64,000 nucleotides of DNA from Colwellia sp. M166 (GCF_024585285.1 NZ_CP040755.1:186001-250000); one strand, 5' to 3'. Counted from the first letter of the stretch, positions 48,898 through 58,999 are shown. The notes: generated by a model not told the origin, from the sequence alone. Program-made: numbers and translations.

Positions 48898-48942
48898 TCT
48901 TTAGTTTTTTGTCTTTGGTTTTTTGTCTTTGGTTTTTTGTTT
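48898..48942. repeat. 14-nt tandem repeat upstream of yafJ
   Basis: GTCTTTAGTTTTTT, GTCTTTGGTTTTTT, GTCTTTGGTTTTTT and a partial GTTT follow one another, ending 18 bp before the yafJ start. About 480 bp between fadE and yafJ hold no other recognised element besides the FadR site. Confidence 0.8.
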
Positions 48943-48959
48943 AATATGGTTTTATTTTT

Positions 48960-49748
48960 ATGTGTGAATTAATGGCGATGAGTGCCAATGTACCAACAGA
49001 TATCTGTTTTAGCTTTAGCGGTTTAATGCAGCGCGGTGGTAATACCGGGCCACATAAAGATGGTTGGGGTATTACGTTTTATGAGGGTAAAGGTTGCCGT
49101 AGCTTTAAAGACCCGCTACCGAGTGCTCATTCGCCTATTGCTCAGCTGGTGACTGATTATCCGATTAAAAGTGAAACTGTAGTCTGTCATATCCGCCAAG
49201 CAAACTCCGGAGAAGTCTCGTTAGTTAACACCCATCCTTTTATTCGCCCTATGTGGGGGAAAAATTGGACCTATGCGCACAATGGCCAACTCGCTGATTT
49301 TAAAACTAAGCTAGCAATAACATACCATATGCCGATTGGGGAAACCGATAGTGAGCATGCTTTTTGCTGGATACTCGATCAACTACTGCAACATTTTGGT
49401 AAGGATGTACCTACACCAGAAGATTTATTTCACTATGTCATTGGGCTATGTCAGCAAATCAATAAACTGGGTGTGTTTAATTTACTGCTAACCGATGGTG
49501 ATTTTTTATTGGTTTACTGTGCTAATAATTTACATTGGCTGACGCGACGGGCACCATTTGGTAAAGCCAGTTTAATTGATGCAGAGATGGTGATTAATTT
49601 TGATCAGGAAACCACTGAAAATGACATAGTTACTGTTATTGCCACACAACCATTAACAGATGATGAAACATGGCAAAAAATGCAAGCAGGTGACGGTTTA
49701 TTATTTAGTAAAGGGCAGCTAATTTGCCAATATACAAAAAAGTCGTGA
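48960..49748 (+). CDS. yafJ: Class II glutamine amidotransferase-like protein YafJ
   Basis: The 262 residues begin MCELMAMSANVPTDICFSFS with the N-terminal nucleophile Cys2 of Ntn-type glutaminase domains. Seen: RGGNTGPHKDGWGITFYEGK, HIRQANSGEVSLVNTHPF, YAHNGQL, and IGETDSEHAFCWILDQ. Length equals E. coli YafJ (255). The acceptor substrate is not established; YafJ-type proteins have been linked to gamma-glutamyl amide hydrolysis. It lies next to fadE as in E. coli. The ribosome binding site is not obvious because the tandem repeat occupies the leader. Confidence 0.92.
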   Translation: MCELMAMSANVPTDICFSFSGLMQRGGNTGPHKDGWGITFYEGKGCRSFKDPLPSAHSPIAQLVTDYPIKSETVVCHIRQANSGEVSLVNTHPFIRPMWGKNWTYAHNGQLADFKTKLAITYHMPIGETDSEHAFCWILDQLLQHFGKDVPTPEDLFHYVIGLCQQINKLGVFNLLLTDGDFLLVYCANNLHWLTRRAPFGKASLIDAEMVINFDQETTENDIVTVIATQPLTDDETWQKMQAGDGLLFSKGQLICQYTKKS

Positions 49749-49802
49749 AATTTTATTCATCAGTTAAAGTTGATTTCAGCATAATGAATGTGAAAATAAG
49801 CA

Positions 49803-50579
49803 CTATAAAGCTTTTTTGTTTACTACTACTGCTGTCGATTTTATCGCTGTTACAGAGTTTAATTGTGCTTCAAATTGCTCAACACCGCCTTTAATTTGAT
49901 GAAGTTTAACCAATAGGTAATCTAATTCTGGCGCAAACCATGCGTAAGTCACACGTTTTTTTTCAATAACTTCACGTTTAAGCCTGATGGTTTTTACCAA
50001 ACCGTAAGGTAGCATGATTTCTTCTTCACCATCATATTGATAAACGTAATTTTTTATCGAGCCTGATGATTTGATAACAGGATAAACAAATTGTTTTTGC
50101 TCTGGTTCGCTGATCATATTTAGACGATGCTGTAGATGGTAGCTCAGTGAGTCTTGAATATTATCAGGAAAGTCGATGCTTTTAGTTTTCTGTTTCTTTT
50201 CATCCGTAGCGGTATTGTTAGCTGTGTCATAACTCCATTTATAAAACTTATCAGAGCCAGTGCCTTCGCGTTTGTATTCATAGCTGGTTGGTGTAACTTT
50301 ATTACCCTCAAGTTTAACAATTGAGGTTTCATCACGAATATCTGAAAATATTAACCATTCAATATTTGTGTGGTAGCTATATTGCGCTAAGCCATTGTCT
50401 AAATAGCTTAGCTTTCGTGTTGCGTCACCAACCGCTTTAGATTTATGTAAAATAGTATATTTAGCATTAAATGGAGGAATCATTACCTTGCTTGCTTTAT
50501 CTGTCGTCTGGGCAAAAGACAAGGGACTGAACAATGTTAAGCTAGCTAATAACAAAGCGGTATAAGGTAATGATTTCAA
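49803..50579 (-). CDS. DUF3108 exported protein
   Basis: The ATG at 50579 gives a clear signal peptide (MLKSLPYTALLLASLTLFSP...LSFAQ, cleavage about residue 24); the open frame extends 14 codons up but lacks support. The 258-residue precursor matches DUF3108: FNAKYTILHKSKAVGDATRK, WLIFSDIRDETSIVKLEGNK, and a strand-rich pattern that may form a lipid-binding-like beta sheet. Function is unknown, but it commonly sits after purN in Alteromonadales. Gap to purN is 25 bp, so co-transcription with purMN is likely. Confidence 0.85.
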   Translation of the reverse strand: MKSLPYTALLLASLTLFSPLSFAQTTDKASKVMIPPFNAKYTILHKSKAVGDATRKLSYLDNGLAQYSYHTNIEWLIFSDIRDETSIVKLEGNKVTPTSYEYKREGTGSDKFYKWSYDTANNTATDEKKQKTKSIDFPDNIQDSLSYHLQHRLNMISEPEQKQFVYPVIKSSGSIKNYVYQYDGEEEIMLPYGLVKTIRLKREVIEKKRVTYAWFAPELDYLLVKLHQIKGGVEQFEAQLNSVTAIKSTAVVVNKKAL

Positions 50580-50604
50580 CATAATAAATTCTCTAAAAAT
50601 AAAG

Positions 50605-51249
50605 TTATTCTTCGCTAGCATATCCTGAAGCCGGTAAAATCACACCATCAAATAATGCATTTTCTCCTGCCATGGTGACACGTTTGCTACAACACCAATT
50701 TACCACCAGTGGATAAATTCTATGCTCTTGTTGGTGTACGCGTTGTGCAAGGTCGTCAGCAGTGTCTTCAGGGAATACAGGCACTTTAGCTTGTAGGACC
50801 ACAGGACCGCCGTCAAGTTCCTCAGTAACAAAATGAACACTAACACCATGCTCAGTATCACCAGCGTCAATTGCTCGCTGATGGGTATGTAAACCTTGAT
50901 ATTTAGGTAGAAGAGAAGGATGTATATTGATTAAGCGACCTTGATAAGTTTGGACAAATTTTGGCGTTAATATACGCATGAATCCAGCCAGTACAATAAG
51001 ATCAGGCTGATAGTGATTAATCTCAGTAATGAGCGCACTATCGTAATCTTCACGACTATCGAAATCTTTATGTGAGAGCACAGCGGTGGCAATATCTGCG
51101 TCTTGTGCTCGGGTTAATCCATAAACGTCAGCTTTATTAGAAACTACGGCGACGACATCGCCACCATAGTTTTCTTGTTTACAGGCGTCAATAATTGCCT
51201 GTAAGTTTGTGCCGCCGCCAGAAATGAGTACTACAATTCGGCTTCGCAT
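50605..51249 (-). CDS. purN: Phosphoribosylglycinamide formyltransferase
   Basis: Transfers formyl from 10-formyl-tetrahydrofolate to GAR in purine synthesis. The start is ATG 51249 (a TTG precedes it in frame). 214 residues (E. coli 212). Seen: IVVLISGGGTNLQAIIDACK, FMRILTPKFVQTYQGRLINIHPSLLPKY in two adjacent parts, with catalytic Asn/His in INIHPSLLP, and the Asp in DGGPVVLQAKV. It follows purM by 6 bp. Confidence 0.96.
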   Translation of the reverse strand: MRSRIVVLISGGGTNLQAIIDACKQENYGGDVVAVVSNKADVYGLTRAQDADIATAVLSHKDFDSREDYDSALITEINHYQPDLIVLAGFMRILTPKFVQTYQGRLINIHPSLLPKYQGLHTHQRAIDAGDTEHGVSVHFVTEELDGGPVVLQAKVPVFPEDTADDLAQRVHQQEHRIYPLVVNWCCSKRVTMAGENALFDGVILPASGYASEE

Positions 51250-51255
51250 CAATGA

Positions 51256-52302
51256 TTAACCTTTGTTGATAATAACTTGTTCTTGGCCAGCTTGTAGATC
51301 GGCAATTTCACCAATATGCCAAGCATTTTCACCGTGAGTGGTTAAAATTTCAATGCTTTGCGCTACAGCATCGGCAGGCACAACGATGATCATACCAACA
51401 CCACAGTTAAAGGTGCGGTACATTTCATGTGTTGTAATGTTGCCTTTTTCTTGTAGCCAGTTAAATATTTCTGGCCACTGCCAGCTATTACCATCAACAA
51501 TTGCTTGAGCACTTTCTGGTAATACGCGAGGAATGTTTTCCCAGAAGCCACCACCGGTAATGTGAGATAAGGCATGAACATCAACTTGCTTAAGCAGCTC
51601 TAATACCGACTTAACATAAATTTTAGTTGGTTCGATTAAATGGTCACCGATAGATTTACCATTGAGTAATTCGTTAGTATCGGTATTGTTAACTTCTAAT
51701 ACTTTACGAATTAAAGAGAAGCCGTTTGAATGAGCACCTGAAGACGCTAACGCAATAAGTTGGTCACCGGCAGCAACTTTCGTTCCGTCGATAACTCGAG
51801 ATTTTTCAGCAACACCAACACAAAAACCAGCGATATCGTAATCACCTTTGTGATACATACCTGGCATTTCAGCGGTTTCGCCACCCACTAAAGCACAACC
51901 TGATAGCACACAACCATCAGCAATACCTGAAACAACAGCTGAAGCAACGTCAACATCGAGTTTATCTGTTGCGTAGTAATCGAGGAAAAATAAAGGCTCA
52001 GCACCTTGTACAATTAAGTCATTTACGCACATAGCAACTAAATCGATACCAACGGTATCGTGTTTTTGTAAATCGATGGCTAAACGCAATTTAGTACCGA
52101 CACCGTCGGTTCCCGCAACCAGTACTGGTTCTTTGTAACCAGTAGGAAGTTGACAGATAGAGCCAAAACCACCTAGCCCTCCCATAACTTCTGGGCGTGT
52201 AGTACGTTTTACCGCACCTTTAATATTTTCAACTAGGGCATTACCTGCATCTATATCAACGCCAGCATCTTTATAACTTAAAGACTGTTTTTCTTCGCTC
52301 AC
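51256..52302 (-). CDS. purM: Phosphoribosylaminoimidazole synthetase (AIR synthase)
   Basis: Closes the imidazole ring, FGAM to AIR, with ATP. The start is GTG 52302, supported by GAGG 6 nt upstream; the frame extends to 52314 through the ribosome binding site. 348 residues (E. coli 345). Seen: [23 protein letters not shown]-site [50 protein letters not shown] and [16 protein letters not shown]. First gene of purM-purN-DUF3108, divergent from the DUF2066 gene. Confidence 0.97.
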   Translation of the reverse strand: MSEEKQSLSYKDAGVDIDAGNALVENIKGAVKRTTRPEVMGGLGGFGSICQLPTGYKEPVLVAGTDGVGTKLRLAIDLQKHDTVGIDLVAMCVNDLIVQGAEPLFFLDYYATDKLDVDVASAVVSGIADGCVLSGCALVGGETAEMPGMYHKGDYDIAGFCVGVAEKSRVIDGTKVAAGDQLIALASSGAHSNGFSLIRKVLEVNNTDTNELLNGKSIGDHLIEPTKIYVKSVLELLKQVDVHALSHITGGGFWENIPRVLPESAQAIVDGNSWQWPEIFNWLQEKGNITTHEMYRTFNCGVGMIIVVPADAVAQSIEILTTHGENAWHIGEIADLQAGQEQVIINKG

Positions 52303-52441
52303 GGGAAACCTCAATTAGTAGTTAGTTTGCTTGTACGATAAAGGCGCATATTCTACCAGCGCAAAGGCGCGCTGAAAATCTTTAAAATAAATTATTTTTA
52401 TATGTAATAAAAATTAGCAACATTATGATAAGATCTTTATT

Positions 52442-53560
52442 ATGAAACACTTGTTAATATACTCTATGTTCAGAAATTGTCTGATATTGTTATTTTTTGT
52501 ACTACCGCTGAAGGTTAGCGCGATTGAGGTCGAAAATTTGTACAGCGCGAAAGTTGCTGTTGCCTCACAATCGGTAGGTGATCGCAATAAAGCGCTTAAA
52601 AATGCCTTGCGCGCAGTTTTGGTTAAGATTGGTGGCAAAGAAATCGAACATCCTGTTATTACTCAGGCGATAAAAAACTACAATAAATATGTCACTCAAT
52701 ATCAATATATTCGTCATGAGAATACAACATTATTGAATGTCTCTTTTGACGAAGCCAAGATCAATCGTTTATTTAAAGAAAGTGACTTAGCCATTTGGGG
52801 AAGATTAAGACCCCAAGTTATGGTCTGGTTGATTGAAGAAGATGGTTTTGAACGGAGAATAATTTCTTCAACTTCAGAATCATTATTACCGAATACCATT
52901 AATGACTTTTCTCAATTACGTGGTTTACCGTTAGTCATGCCAATAATGGACCTAACCGATCTAACGGCCTTGACGATATCGGATTTATGGGGACGCTTTT
53001 CACAGCCGGTAGCACAAGCTTCAGCACGCTATATGGCTGAAGCCGTTGTGGTCATCAGAGTGTCAAACTCAAGCTTACTTACCGCTGAAGATGCCACGGT
53101 TGAATGCCCATTGTGTCAAAAGCATAATTTAGCTGTTGATTGGAGTTTAATGACTGATGCTCAGAGTGAACATGCACAAGTATTTAGTGAGCAATACTTA
53201 GGTGACGACGTCAATGAGCTATTGATTACTGCTTTATCTGATATTACCGATATTATTTATCAACAATATGCTTTATCGACAAGCAATAATAATGAATTTG
53301 AAATTGATGTAGCTAACATTTCTTCGTTAGTTGAGTTAATCGCGGTATCGGAATTTCTCAGTGAACTTTCTGCCGTACAATCAGTACAATTGGTCAGTGT
53401 AAAAGGCACCAATCGTCGTTTTAAATTATCACTGATTGGTTCACAGCAAGCGCTGTTCGCTTCATTAAAGTTGAGTGCACAGTTAAACCATTATATTGAT
53501 CCTTTAGCTGAACGTGAAGGTATAGACCAAGTACCGGTATTTTATTGGGGTAAAAAGTGA
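52442..53560 (+). CDS. DUF2066 exported protein
   Basis: 372 residues with a signal peptide (hydrophobic residues about 11-24, cleavage near KVSA; a second ATG at 52466 would also give a signal peptide). The body matches DUF2066: VENLYSAKVAVASQSVGDRN, ALRAVLVKIGGKEIEHPVIT, SDLAIWGRLRPQVMVWLIEE. Function unknown; a periplasmic or outer-membrane-side role is likely. A CxxC pair (ECPLCQKHN) sits near residue 220. It overlaps hda by 4 bp, as known for many Alteromonadales where DUF2066 precedes hda. Confidence 0.87.
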   Translation: MKHLLIYSMFRNCLILLFFVLPLKVSAIEVENLYSAKVAVASQSVGDRNKALKNALRAVLVKIGGKEIEHPVITQAIKNYNKYVTQYQYIRHENTTLLNVSFDEAKINRLFKESDLAIWGRLRPQVMVWLIEEDGFERRIISSTSESLLPNTINDFSQLRGLPLVMPIMDLTDLTALTISDLWGRFSQPVAQASARYMAEAVVVIRVSNSSLLTAEDATVECPLCQKHNLAVDWSLMTDAQSEHAQVFSEQYLGDDVNELLITALSDITDIIYQQYALSTSNNNEFEIDVANISSLVELIAVSEFLSELSAVQSVQLVSVKGTNRRFKLSLIGSQQALFASLKLSAQLNHYIDPLAEREGIDQVPVFYWGKK

Positions 53561-54267
53561 CGAAAATTTCGCAATTAACCCTATCTGTACAGCTACCTGA
53601 TGATGAAACTTTTGCCAGTTTTCAAAGTGAAAGTAACCAAATGGTTGTGCAGCAAGTTACCCATTTTTTAGACCGTATTTGTGATGCAAATAAGCAAATG
53701 CACAGTTTGTATTTATTTGGTTTAACTGGAGTTGGTAAGAGCCATTTGCTTCATGCGAGCTGTGTTTATGCCGACAAGTTAGGCATAACATCGTTATGTT
53801 TATCATTTTCTGAGTTAACACAGTTGTCTGTTGACGTGCTTGATGGCCTAGAAAACATTGATTTAGTTTGTCTTGACGATATTCAGTTGATTGCCGGTAA
53901 CAAAAAATGGCAACAGGGCGTTTTTGATTTATATAACCGTATGGTTGAGCAAAATAAATGTTTGATTATTACCGGTGATCAAAGCGTAGGGCAGTTAAAT
54001 ATTAGCTTACCCGATTTAGTATCACGACTAGGTTGGGGCTTAACTGAACAATTAAAACCGTTAACTGATAAAGAAAAGTCATTTGCCCTACAGTATCGTG
54101 CTCAACAACGTGGCTTATATATCAGCGATGATGTGGCAAGCTTTCTTATTAATCGTTTATCTCGTGATATGACTAGCTTATTAGCCGCATTAGAGCAGCT
54201 TGATCAGGCTTCAATTAGAGAGCAACGTCGTATTACTATTCCGTTTATAAAAGATATTTTGTTTTAA
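53557..54267 (+). CDS. hda: DnaA regulatory inactivator Hda
   Basis: Stimulates ATP hydrolysis by DnaA after initiation while bound to the sliding clamp. The 236 residues start at GTG 53557 in a GTGA overlap with the upstream stop. The N-terminus has a clamp-binding-type sequence (ISQLTLSVQLPDDETFASF), close to the E. coli QLSLPL. The AAA+ core has a full Walker A (FGLTGVGKSHLLHA), Walker B (LVCLDDIQLI), a sensor-like ITGDQSV and box VII/arginine region (LPDLVSRLGWG). Length matches E. coli Hda (233 aa). Confidence 0.94.
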   Translation: MTKISQLTLSVQLPDDETFASFQSESNQMVVQQVTHFLDRICDANKQMHSLYLFGLTGVGKSHLLHASCVYADKLGITSLCLSFSELTQLSVDVLDGLENIDLVCLDDIQLIAGNKKWQQGVFDLYNRMVEQNKCLIITGDQSVGQLNISLPDLVSRLGWGLTEQLKPLTDKEKSFALQYRAQQRGLYISDDVASFLINRLSRDMTSLLAALEQLDQASIREQRRITIPFIKDILF

Positions 54268-54451
54268 AAAACTTAGCAACTATTCTAAAAGTAACTTTGC
54301 ATCGCCAGATTAATACCGCTATCAGCTATTACTAGCAAAGTTACCACTTCTTGTGCGTGATCAAATCGTTATTTACTCAATGTACTATCATATCGCTCAA
54401 ATATAATTTTCTATCGACATAGCTATAGCTTGCTCCGGAGTAACATTTATT

Positions 54452-55306
54452 ATGAAATGGATTCACTTTATTGTTTTACAAGCCATACTTATTTTACTGG
54501 TGGCAGGTGTTGTCTATAAGCACACGGATAAAGCAACGGTTGTTAAATTGCCGCCAAAAGCGCTAGCCCAATGGTATAAACCAGAAAATAAGCGTCATGT
54601 TTGGTTACATAACATGTTTAAACTTAGGCGTGAAATGCAGGCTGTAGCGTTTTATGCCGAACAAAAAGATAATGAACGCCTTGTAGAGTGGGGTTTAAAG
54701 TTAAATGAACATTATCAAGCCATTGGTGAAATGGTGCCTAATTGGAATAAAAAACTCGATTCAGTAACGATTGAAAATATACAAAGCAGGGCAGCAAGTC
54801 ATGATTATCCTGCGGTATTAGCGGCAGTAGAAAGTTTGCAAAAAAATTGTGATGCCTGTCATGTTGATTATCAAGCGATCACCGCACTGACCTACCGAAG
54901 CGCAGACTTTTCTGCAATAGACGTTGCGCCATCACTGCCGTTTGACAAGCATATGCGAGTATTGAGCAAGCAGGTTAATCAGATCAAAATTGCCTCAGAA
55001 GACGGCCAGTTAGATCTAGCGCTATCTTCTTTGATCGAGCTTAAAAAGGGCATGAATAAGCTTGGGAAAGTCTGTAGTACTTGTCATAAACAAGATAAGC
55101 AAGCCTACCCAAGTGAACAGATGCAGCAAACTATGCTCAGTCTTGAGCAAAATTTGAAAACCGGTCAGGCTAAACAGCAAGCAAAAGATCTTGGTTCATT
55201 AGCGGTAGCCGCTTGTGCTACTTGCCATGGTACGCACCGATTAGCCGCTGGCGTTAAAGGTTTATTGGCAAAAGATAAAAGTTTGCTTGAGCTATTAAAA
55301 CACTGA
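54452..55306 (+). CDS. Membrane-anchored multihaem cytochrome c
   Basis: 284 residues with an N-terminal helix (about residues 4-23), uncleaved or a signal. Three haem-attachment motifs are seen: CDACH (about residue 142), CSTCH (about 211) and CATCH (about 258). The protein is otherwise helical and could be two repeats of a cytochrome c'-like bundle (residues about 50-145 and 160-215) plus a third haem segment. Haem handling requires the Ccm system, which is outside the window. Role in respiratory electron transfer is inferred. It stands alone after hda. Confidence 0.82.
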   Translation: MKWIHFIVLQAILILLVAGVVYKHTDKATVVKLPPKALAQWYKPENKRHVWLHNMFKLRREMQAVAFYAEQKDNERLVEWGLKLNEHYQAIGEMVPNWNKKLDSVTIENIQSRAASHDYPAVLAAVESLQKNCDACHVDYQAITALTYRSADFSAIDVAPSLPFDKHMRVLSKQVNQIKIASEDGQLDLALSSLIELKKGMNKLGKVCSTCHKQDKQAYPSEQMQQTMLSLEQNLKTGQAKQQAKDLGSLAVAACATCHGTHRLAAGVKGLLAKDKSLLELLKH

Positions 55307-55786
55307 TGTGAGCGGCTAAAATAAAGCATGAATTTAAGTTGTTCAGTCTGAGGTTAGTGTTAGTAAAGCAAACTTGAATTGACGTTGTTAGATATCAAAG
55401 CATAACTAATACACATAACTAAATTTGACCGGCAGAAATTATAAGCTCAAACCTGTCTGTGATTTATCATCTCTAAACCTTAAATTTCATCCAAGGTTTT
55501 TATTATTAGAAACTTCTTTTTCACGATGGCCAAAAAGCGGCATTGGAAATGTTTATAACGATATTTTTTTATTTTCATATGAGCGAACGTTAACATCAGC
55601 ACTTATCAGCCACTGAAAAATGAAAATACAATTACTTATCATTGTTATGAATTGTTAAGAATGTTGCATAAAAAGTTATTAATTTCATTTCCATTGTATT
55701 CGCCGTAATCAGAACTATTTTTTGACAGGGTAGAACGTTTATTTTACTATGGAGGTAGAATGAATACTCTACCTTGAGTTGATAAC
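55307..55786. other. Intergenic region, nothing convincing
   Basis: About 480 bp. One small plus-strand frame (55425-55616) lacks a ribosome binding site or any recognised pattern and was not called. AT-rich DNA before 55787 must hold the promoter for the TetR-type gene. Confidence 0.4.
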
Positions 55787-56311
55787 ATGCTGAAAGAAAA
55801 AATTGCAGCAGACTTAGAAAGTGCTTTTAGCAAACTTGGATTTGCGCAACCGAGTGTCGCGCAATTAAAGACTGCCTGTAACGTAAGCTTAAGAACACTT
55901 TACAAACATTATCCATCCAAGGAAGCGATGATTATCTCCGCTTTGGAATACCGCCATAAAAGGTATATGACATTTTTGTTAAGTGAATCACATTCAACAG
56001 GTATTGAAAGTGTGCTACATATTTTTGAAAAACTTGAACAATGGATGGTTGAATTTGCACCTAATGGGTGTTTGTCGCTCAACGCCATTACTGCTTTCCC
56101 TGAAGATATGGCTATAAAACAAGCTGTTCAGCGCCATAAAGATGAAGTTCATGATCTATTAGCAGAACTGTGTCAAAGAGACGATCTGTCTACCGAGCTT
56201 TTTTTGCTTCATGAAAGTGTATCCAGTGTCTGGCCCACTATGGGAAAAGCATCGGTAATCTCGGCACAAAAAATTATCAAACAATTATGGAGTTCACAAA
56301 GTTATGTTTAA
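55787..56311 (+). CDS. TetR/AcrR-family regulator
   Basis: 174 residues. The DNA-binding domain occupies the first 50 residues: ADLESAFSKLGFAQPSVAQL, KTACNVSLRTLYKHYPSKEA and MIISALEYRHKRYM. The C-terminal half is helical with conserved-looking FAPNGCLSLNAITAFPED. The stop codon overlaps the start of the following MDR-type reductase by 8 bp, so the regulator and enzyme form a unit, most likely with autoregulation. Confidence 0.86.
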   Translation: MLKEKIAADLESAFSKLGFAQPSVAQLKTACNVSLRTLYKHYPSKEAMIISALEYRHKRYMTFLLSESHSTGIESVLHIFEKLEQWMVEFAPNGCLSLNAITAFPEDMAIKQAVQRHKDEVHDLLAELCQRDDLSTELFLLHESVSSVWPTMGKASVISAQKIIKQLWSSQSYV

Positions 56312-57353
56312 AATTCCCGAAACGATGAAAGGCGTTCAACTTACAGGCCATGGTGGCTCTGAAGTGCTTCAGTATCGTGATGATATTACCGTGCCAAGAC
56401 CAAAACATAACGAAGTGCTGATACGTGTTGCAGCAGCGGGGGTTAACAATACTGATATCAACACGAGAATAGCTTGGTATTCAAAAAGTGATAACAATGG
56501 TAAAGACGCGAGTTGGTCGGGTAATGCTTTGATTTTCCCCCGTATTCAGGGAGCTGATGTTTGTGGTGTTATCGTTGCCGTTGGTAATGGCGTTGATAAT
56601 AAACGTATCGGTGAGCGGGTATTGGTTGAACCCTGTTTACGTGAAGCTAACGGTCAGGAGCTTGAAACGCCTTGGTATTTTGGCTCAGAGTGTGATGGTG
56701 GCTTCGCAGAGTTCAGCACCGTTTCATCTGTTCATGCCTATCCTATAAAAAGTGAACTGTCTGATATTGAGCTTGCTACTTTCCCATGTTCCTATTCTAC
56801 AGCAGAAAATATGCTGACTCGGACTAAAGTAACCAGTAAAGACAAAGTATTAATCACGGGTGCGTCAGGTGGCGTTGGCTCTGCAGCTATCCAGCTAGCC
56901 AAAGCAAGGGGAGCATATGTTATTGCCGTGACTAGCCCAGAAAAAAAACATCAACTTATAGATTTAGGTGCTGATGAAGTTGTTTTTAGAGACGAAAACT
57001 TAGTTACAGCACTTGGCAGCAATAGTGTTGACGTAGTGATTGACCTTGTTGCGGGTAAGCAATGGCCTCTGTTGTTAGACGTATTAAAAATTCAAGGTCG
57101 ATACGCGGTATCAGGTGCCATCGGTGGCGCTTTGGTTGAATTGGATGTGAGAACTTTGTATTTAAAAGATTTAAGCTTTTATGGTTGTACTGTGCTTGAG
57201 CCGGAAGTTTTTCAAAATTTAATTAACTGTATTGAACAACAAAAAATTATCCCCATTGTTGCACTAACCTTGCCTTTAGAAGGTATCTATAAAGCACAAG
57301 CAGTTTTCCAGAAAAAACAACATGTAGGTAAAATTGTACTAACGGTGAAATAA
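56304..57353 (+). CDS. MDR-superfamily alcohol dehydrogenase/quinone oxidoreductase
   Basis: 349 residues. Medium-chain dehydrogenase/reductase fold: N-terminal GroES-like half (MKGVQLTGHGGSEVLQYRDD, RVAAAGVNNTDINTR, GADVCGVIVAVG) and a Rossmann half with VLITGASGGVGSAAIQLAKA. The cysteine set of the structural zinc site is absent, so it resembles zinc-less quinone-oxidoreductase types. NADPH-dependent reduction of a carbonyl or quinone is likely; substrate unknown. An in-frame ATG 7 codons later (MKGVQLT) is an alternative start. Overlaps the TetR gene by 8 bp. Confidence 0.9.
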   Translation: MFKIPETMKGVQLTGHGGSEVLQYRDDITVPRPKHNEVLIRVAAAGVNNTDINTRIAWYSKSDNNGKDASWSGNALIFPRIQGADVCGVIVAVGNGVDNKRIGERVLVEPCLREANGQELETPWYFGSECDGGFAEFSTVSSVHAYPIKSELSDIELATFPCSYSTAENMLTRTKVTSKDKVLITGASGGVGSAAIQLAKARGAYVIAVTSPEKKHQLIDLGADEVVFRDENLVTALGSNSVDVVIDLVAGKQWPLLLDVLKIQGRYAVSGAIGGALVELDVRTLYLKDLSFYGCTVLEPEVFQNLINCIEQQKIIPIVALTLPLEGIYKAQAVFQKKQHVGKIVLTVK

Positions 57354-57518
57354 AGTTCAAACCAAAAATCAAGGGAACAGAATACTTAATGAGTGAACTA
57401 CATTATTGTGAAGTATTTTGTCGGTATTGGTCAGAAACAGTCACCTTGAATATGTCTTAAATATGTTTAAGCACTCTGTTAGAATAGCGGCCTATTGATT
57501 AAAGACTACCGAGACAAC

Positions 57519-58733
57519 ATGTCAGAATTTAAAGCATTTTCACTTTTAGCGTCAATTATTGACCGCGTTAGTCTTAAAGGCTATACACAGCCGACACCGA
57601 TCCAACAAGAATGTATCCCAGTGCTTATTAATGGCAATGACCTGCTTGGTATCGCGCAAACAGGCACCGGAAAAACTGCAGCTTTTTCATTACCCATTAT
57701 CAATAATTTCGGGCGTAATAAAATTGATATCAACGCTAAGAGTACACGTTCGCTGATACTAACGCCCACACGTGAGCTTGCCTCGCAAATAATGCAAAAC
57801 ATTAATGATTACTCTGATGGCTTAGGGCTTAAAACTAAAGTGGTTTATGGTGGTGTCGGCAGACAAGCTCAAGTTGACGCAATAGCACTTGGACTTGATA
57901 TTTTAGTGGCTACTCCTGGCAGATTATTAGATTTAATTGCAACGGACGATATAAATTTTGAGGCATTAGAAGTCTTTGTATTAGATGAAGCTGATACCAT
58001 GCTTGATATGGGCTTCTTTAACGATGTTCAAAGCATCATATCTAAACTGCCAAAGAAGCGACAAACACTCTTATTTTCAGCGACTATGCCCGCTGAAATA
58101 GAAATACTTGCACAAGCGATATTAACAAGTCCGAAAAAAGTTCAAATTACGGCAGAAACGGTAACTATCGACTTGGTTAATCAAAGTGTATATCAGCTTG
58201 ATAAATCGAATAAAGTGCCTTTGCTATTTAATATTCTAGGAAACTCTGACTATGAAAAAGTGCTCATCTTTTGTAAAACAAAATATGGCGCTGACATCAT
58301 TGTTAAAGCATTAGAAAAAGCCTCAATAACTGCCGCTAGTCTTCACAGTGGTAAAACTCAAGCCGTTAGAGAAGAAGCGTTACAAAATTTCAAAGATGCT
58401 AAGTTAAGAGTACTAGTTGCAACCGATGTAGCTGCGCGTGGAATTGATGTTGATAATATTACCTTAGTCATTAACTATAACCTTCCTGAAGATCCCAGAA
58501 ACTACATACACCGTATCGGCCGTACTGCTCGTGCTGGTAAAAACGGCATGGCTATTTCATTTGCTGTAGAAAATGATGTCAGGCAATTAACTACTATTGA
58601 AAATAGCATAGGGCAAGTTATTCCTGTGGTTACAGAGCAGCCTTTTCATAAAGAGTTTTCAAAAGCGCCGATACAAATCAAGAAAAAGAAGCCGGCTAAA
58701 AAAACCAATAAAGCCAGAGCAAAGAGAAAATAA
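57519..58733 (+). CDS. DEAD-box RNA helicase, RhlE-like
   Basis: 404 residues from ATG 57519 (MSEFKAFSLLASIIDRVSLK). Motifs in order: Q-motif YTQPTPIQQECIPVLI, motif I AQTGTGKTAAFSLP, Ia TPTRELASQIM, Ib TPGRLLDL, motif II VLDEADTMLDMGFF, III SATMP, IV IFCKTK, V ATDVAARGIDV and VI HRIGRTARAGKNG. The C-terminus is short and Lys-rich (KKKKPAKKTNKARAKRK), as in RhlE/SrmB-like helicases acting on rRNA. In this psychrophile-like genome such helicases may help at low temperature. Separate from the preceding MDR gene. Confidence 0.93.
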   Translation: MSEFKAFSLLASIIDRVSLKGYTQPTPIQQECIPVLINGNDLLGIAQTGTGKTAAFSLPIINNFGRNKIDINAKSTRSLILTPTRELASQIMQNINDYSDGLGLKTKVVYGGVGRQAQVDAIALGLDILVATPGRLLDLIATDDINFEALEVFVLDEADTMLDMGFFNDVQSIISKLPKKRQTLLFSATMPAEIEILAQAILTSPKKVQITAETVTIDLVNQSVYQLDKSNKVPLLFNILGNSDYEKVLIFCKTKYGADIIVKALEKASITAASLHSGKTQAVREEALQNFKDAKLRVLVATDVAARGIDVDNITLVINYNLPEDPRNYIHRIGRTARAGKNGMAISFAVENDVRQLTTIENSIGQVIPVVTEQPFHKEFSKAPIQIKKKKPAKKTNKARAKRK

Positions 58734-58999
58734 GAACCGGCATCACTAGCCAACGAAAGGTTTTTAGTTTATAAATATTACGTTGCGTTAGGCGTGCCTT
58801 TCTTGATGGTAAAGGTACGCATACCGGCTAAAGTTATGGACATTTGCGTGCTTGTACTGCAAACAAACACTATGTGTTAAGTGATGTTTTTCGACTGATG
58901 TCAGTGCTAATGCATTAATGAGTAACCACAGCATATGGTGCTATTTATTGATGTTAAATAAGCGAAGTCACAGGCAATGAATGAAGTGATAACGCATTT

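Noticed and set aside
54291..54344. Inverted pair GTAACTTTGC / GCAAAGTTAC after hda
   Set aside because: A 34-nt loop and no T run make a terminator unlikely; may be chance.
55425..55616. 63-residue plus-strand frame
   Set aside because: No ribosome binding site and no protein-like pattern.
58792..58820. Hairpin GCGTGCCTTT / AAAGGTACGC after the helicase gene
   Set aside because: One mismatch and no T run; not called as a terminator.
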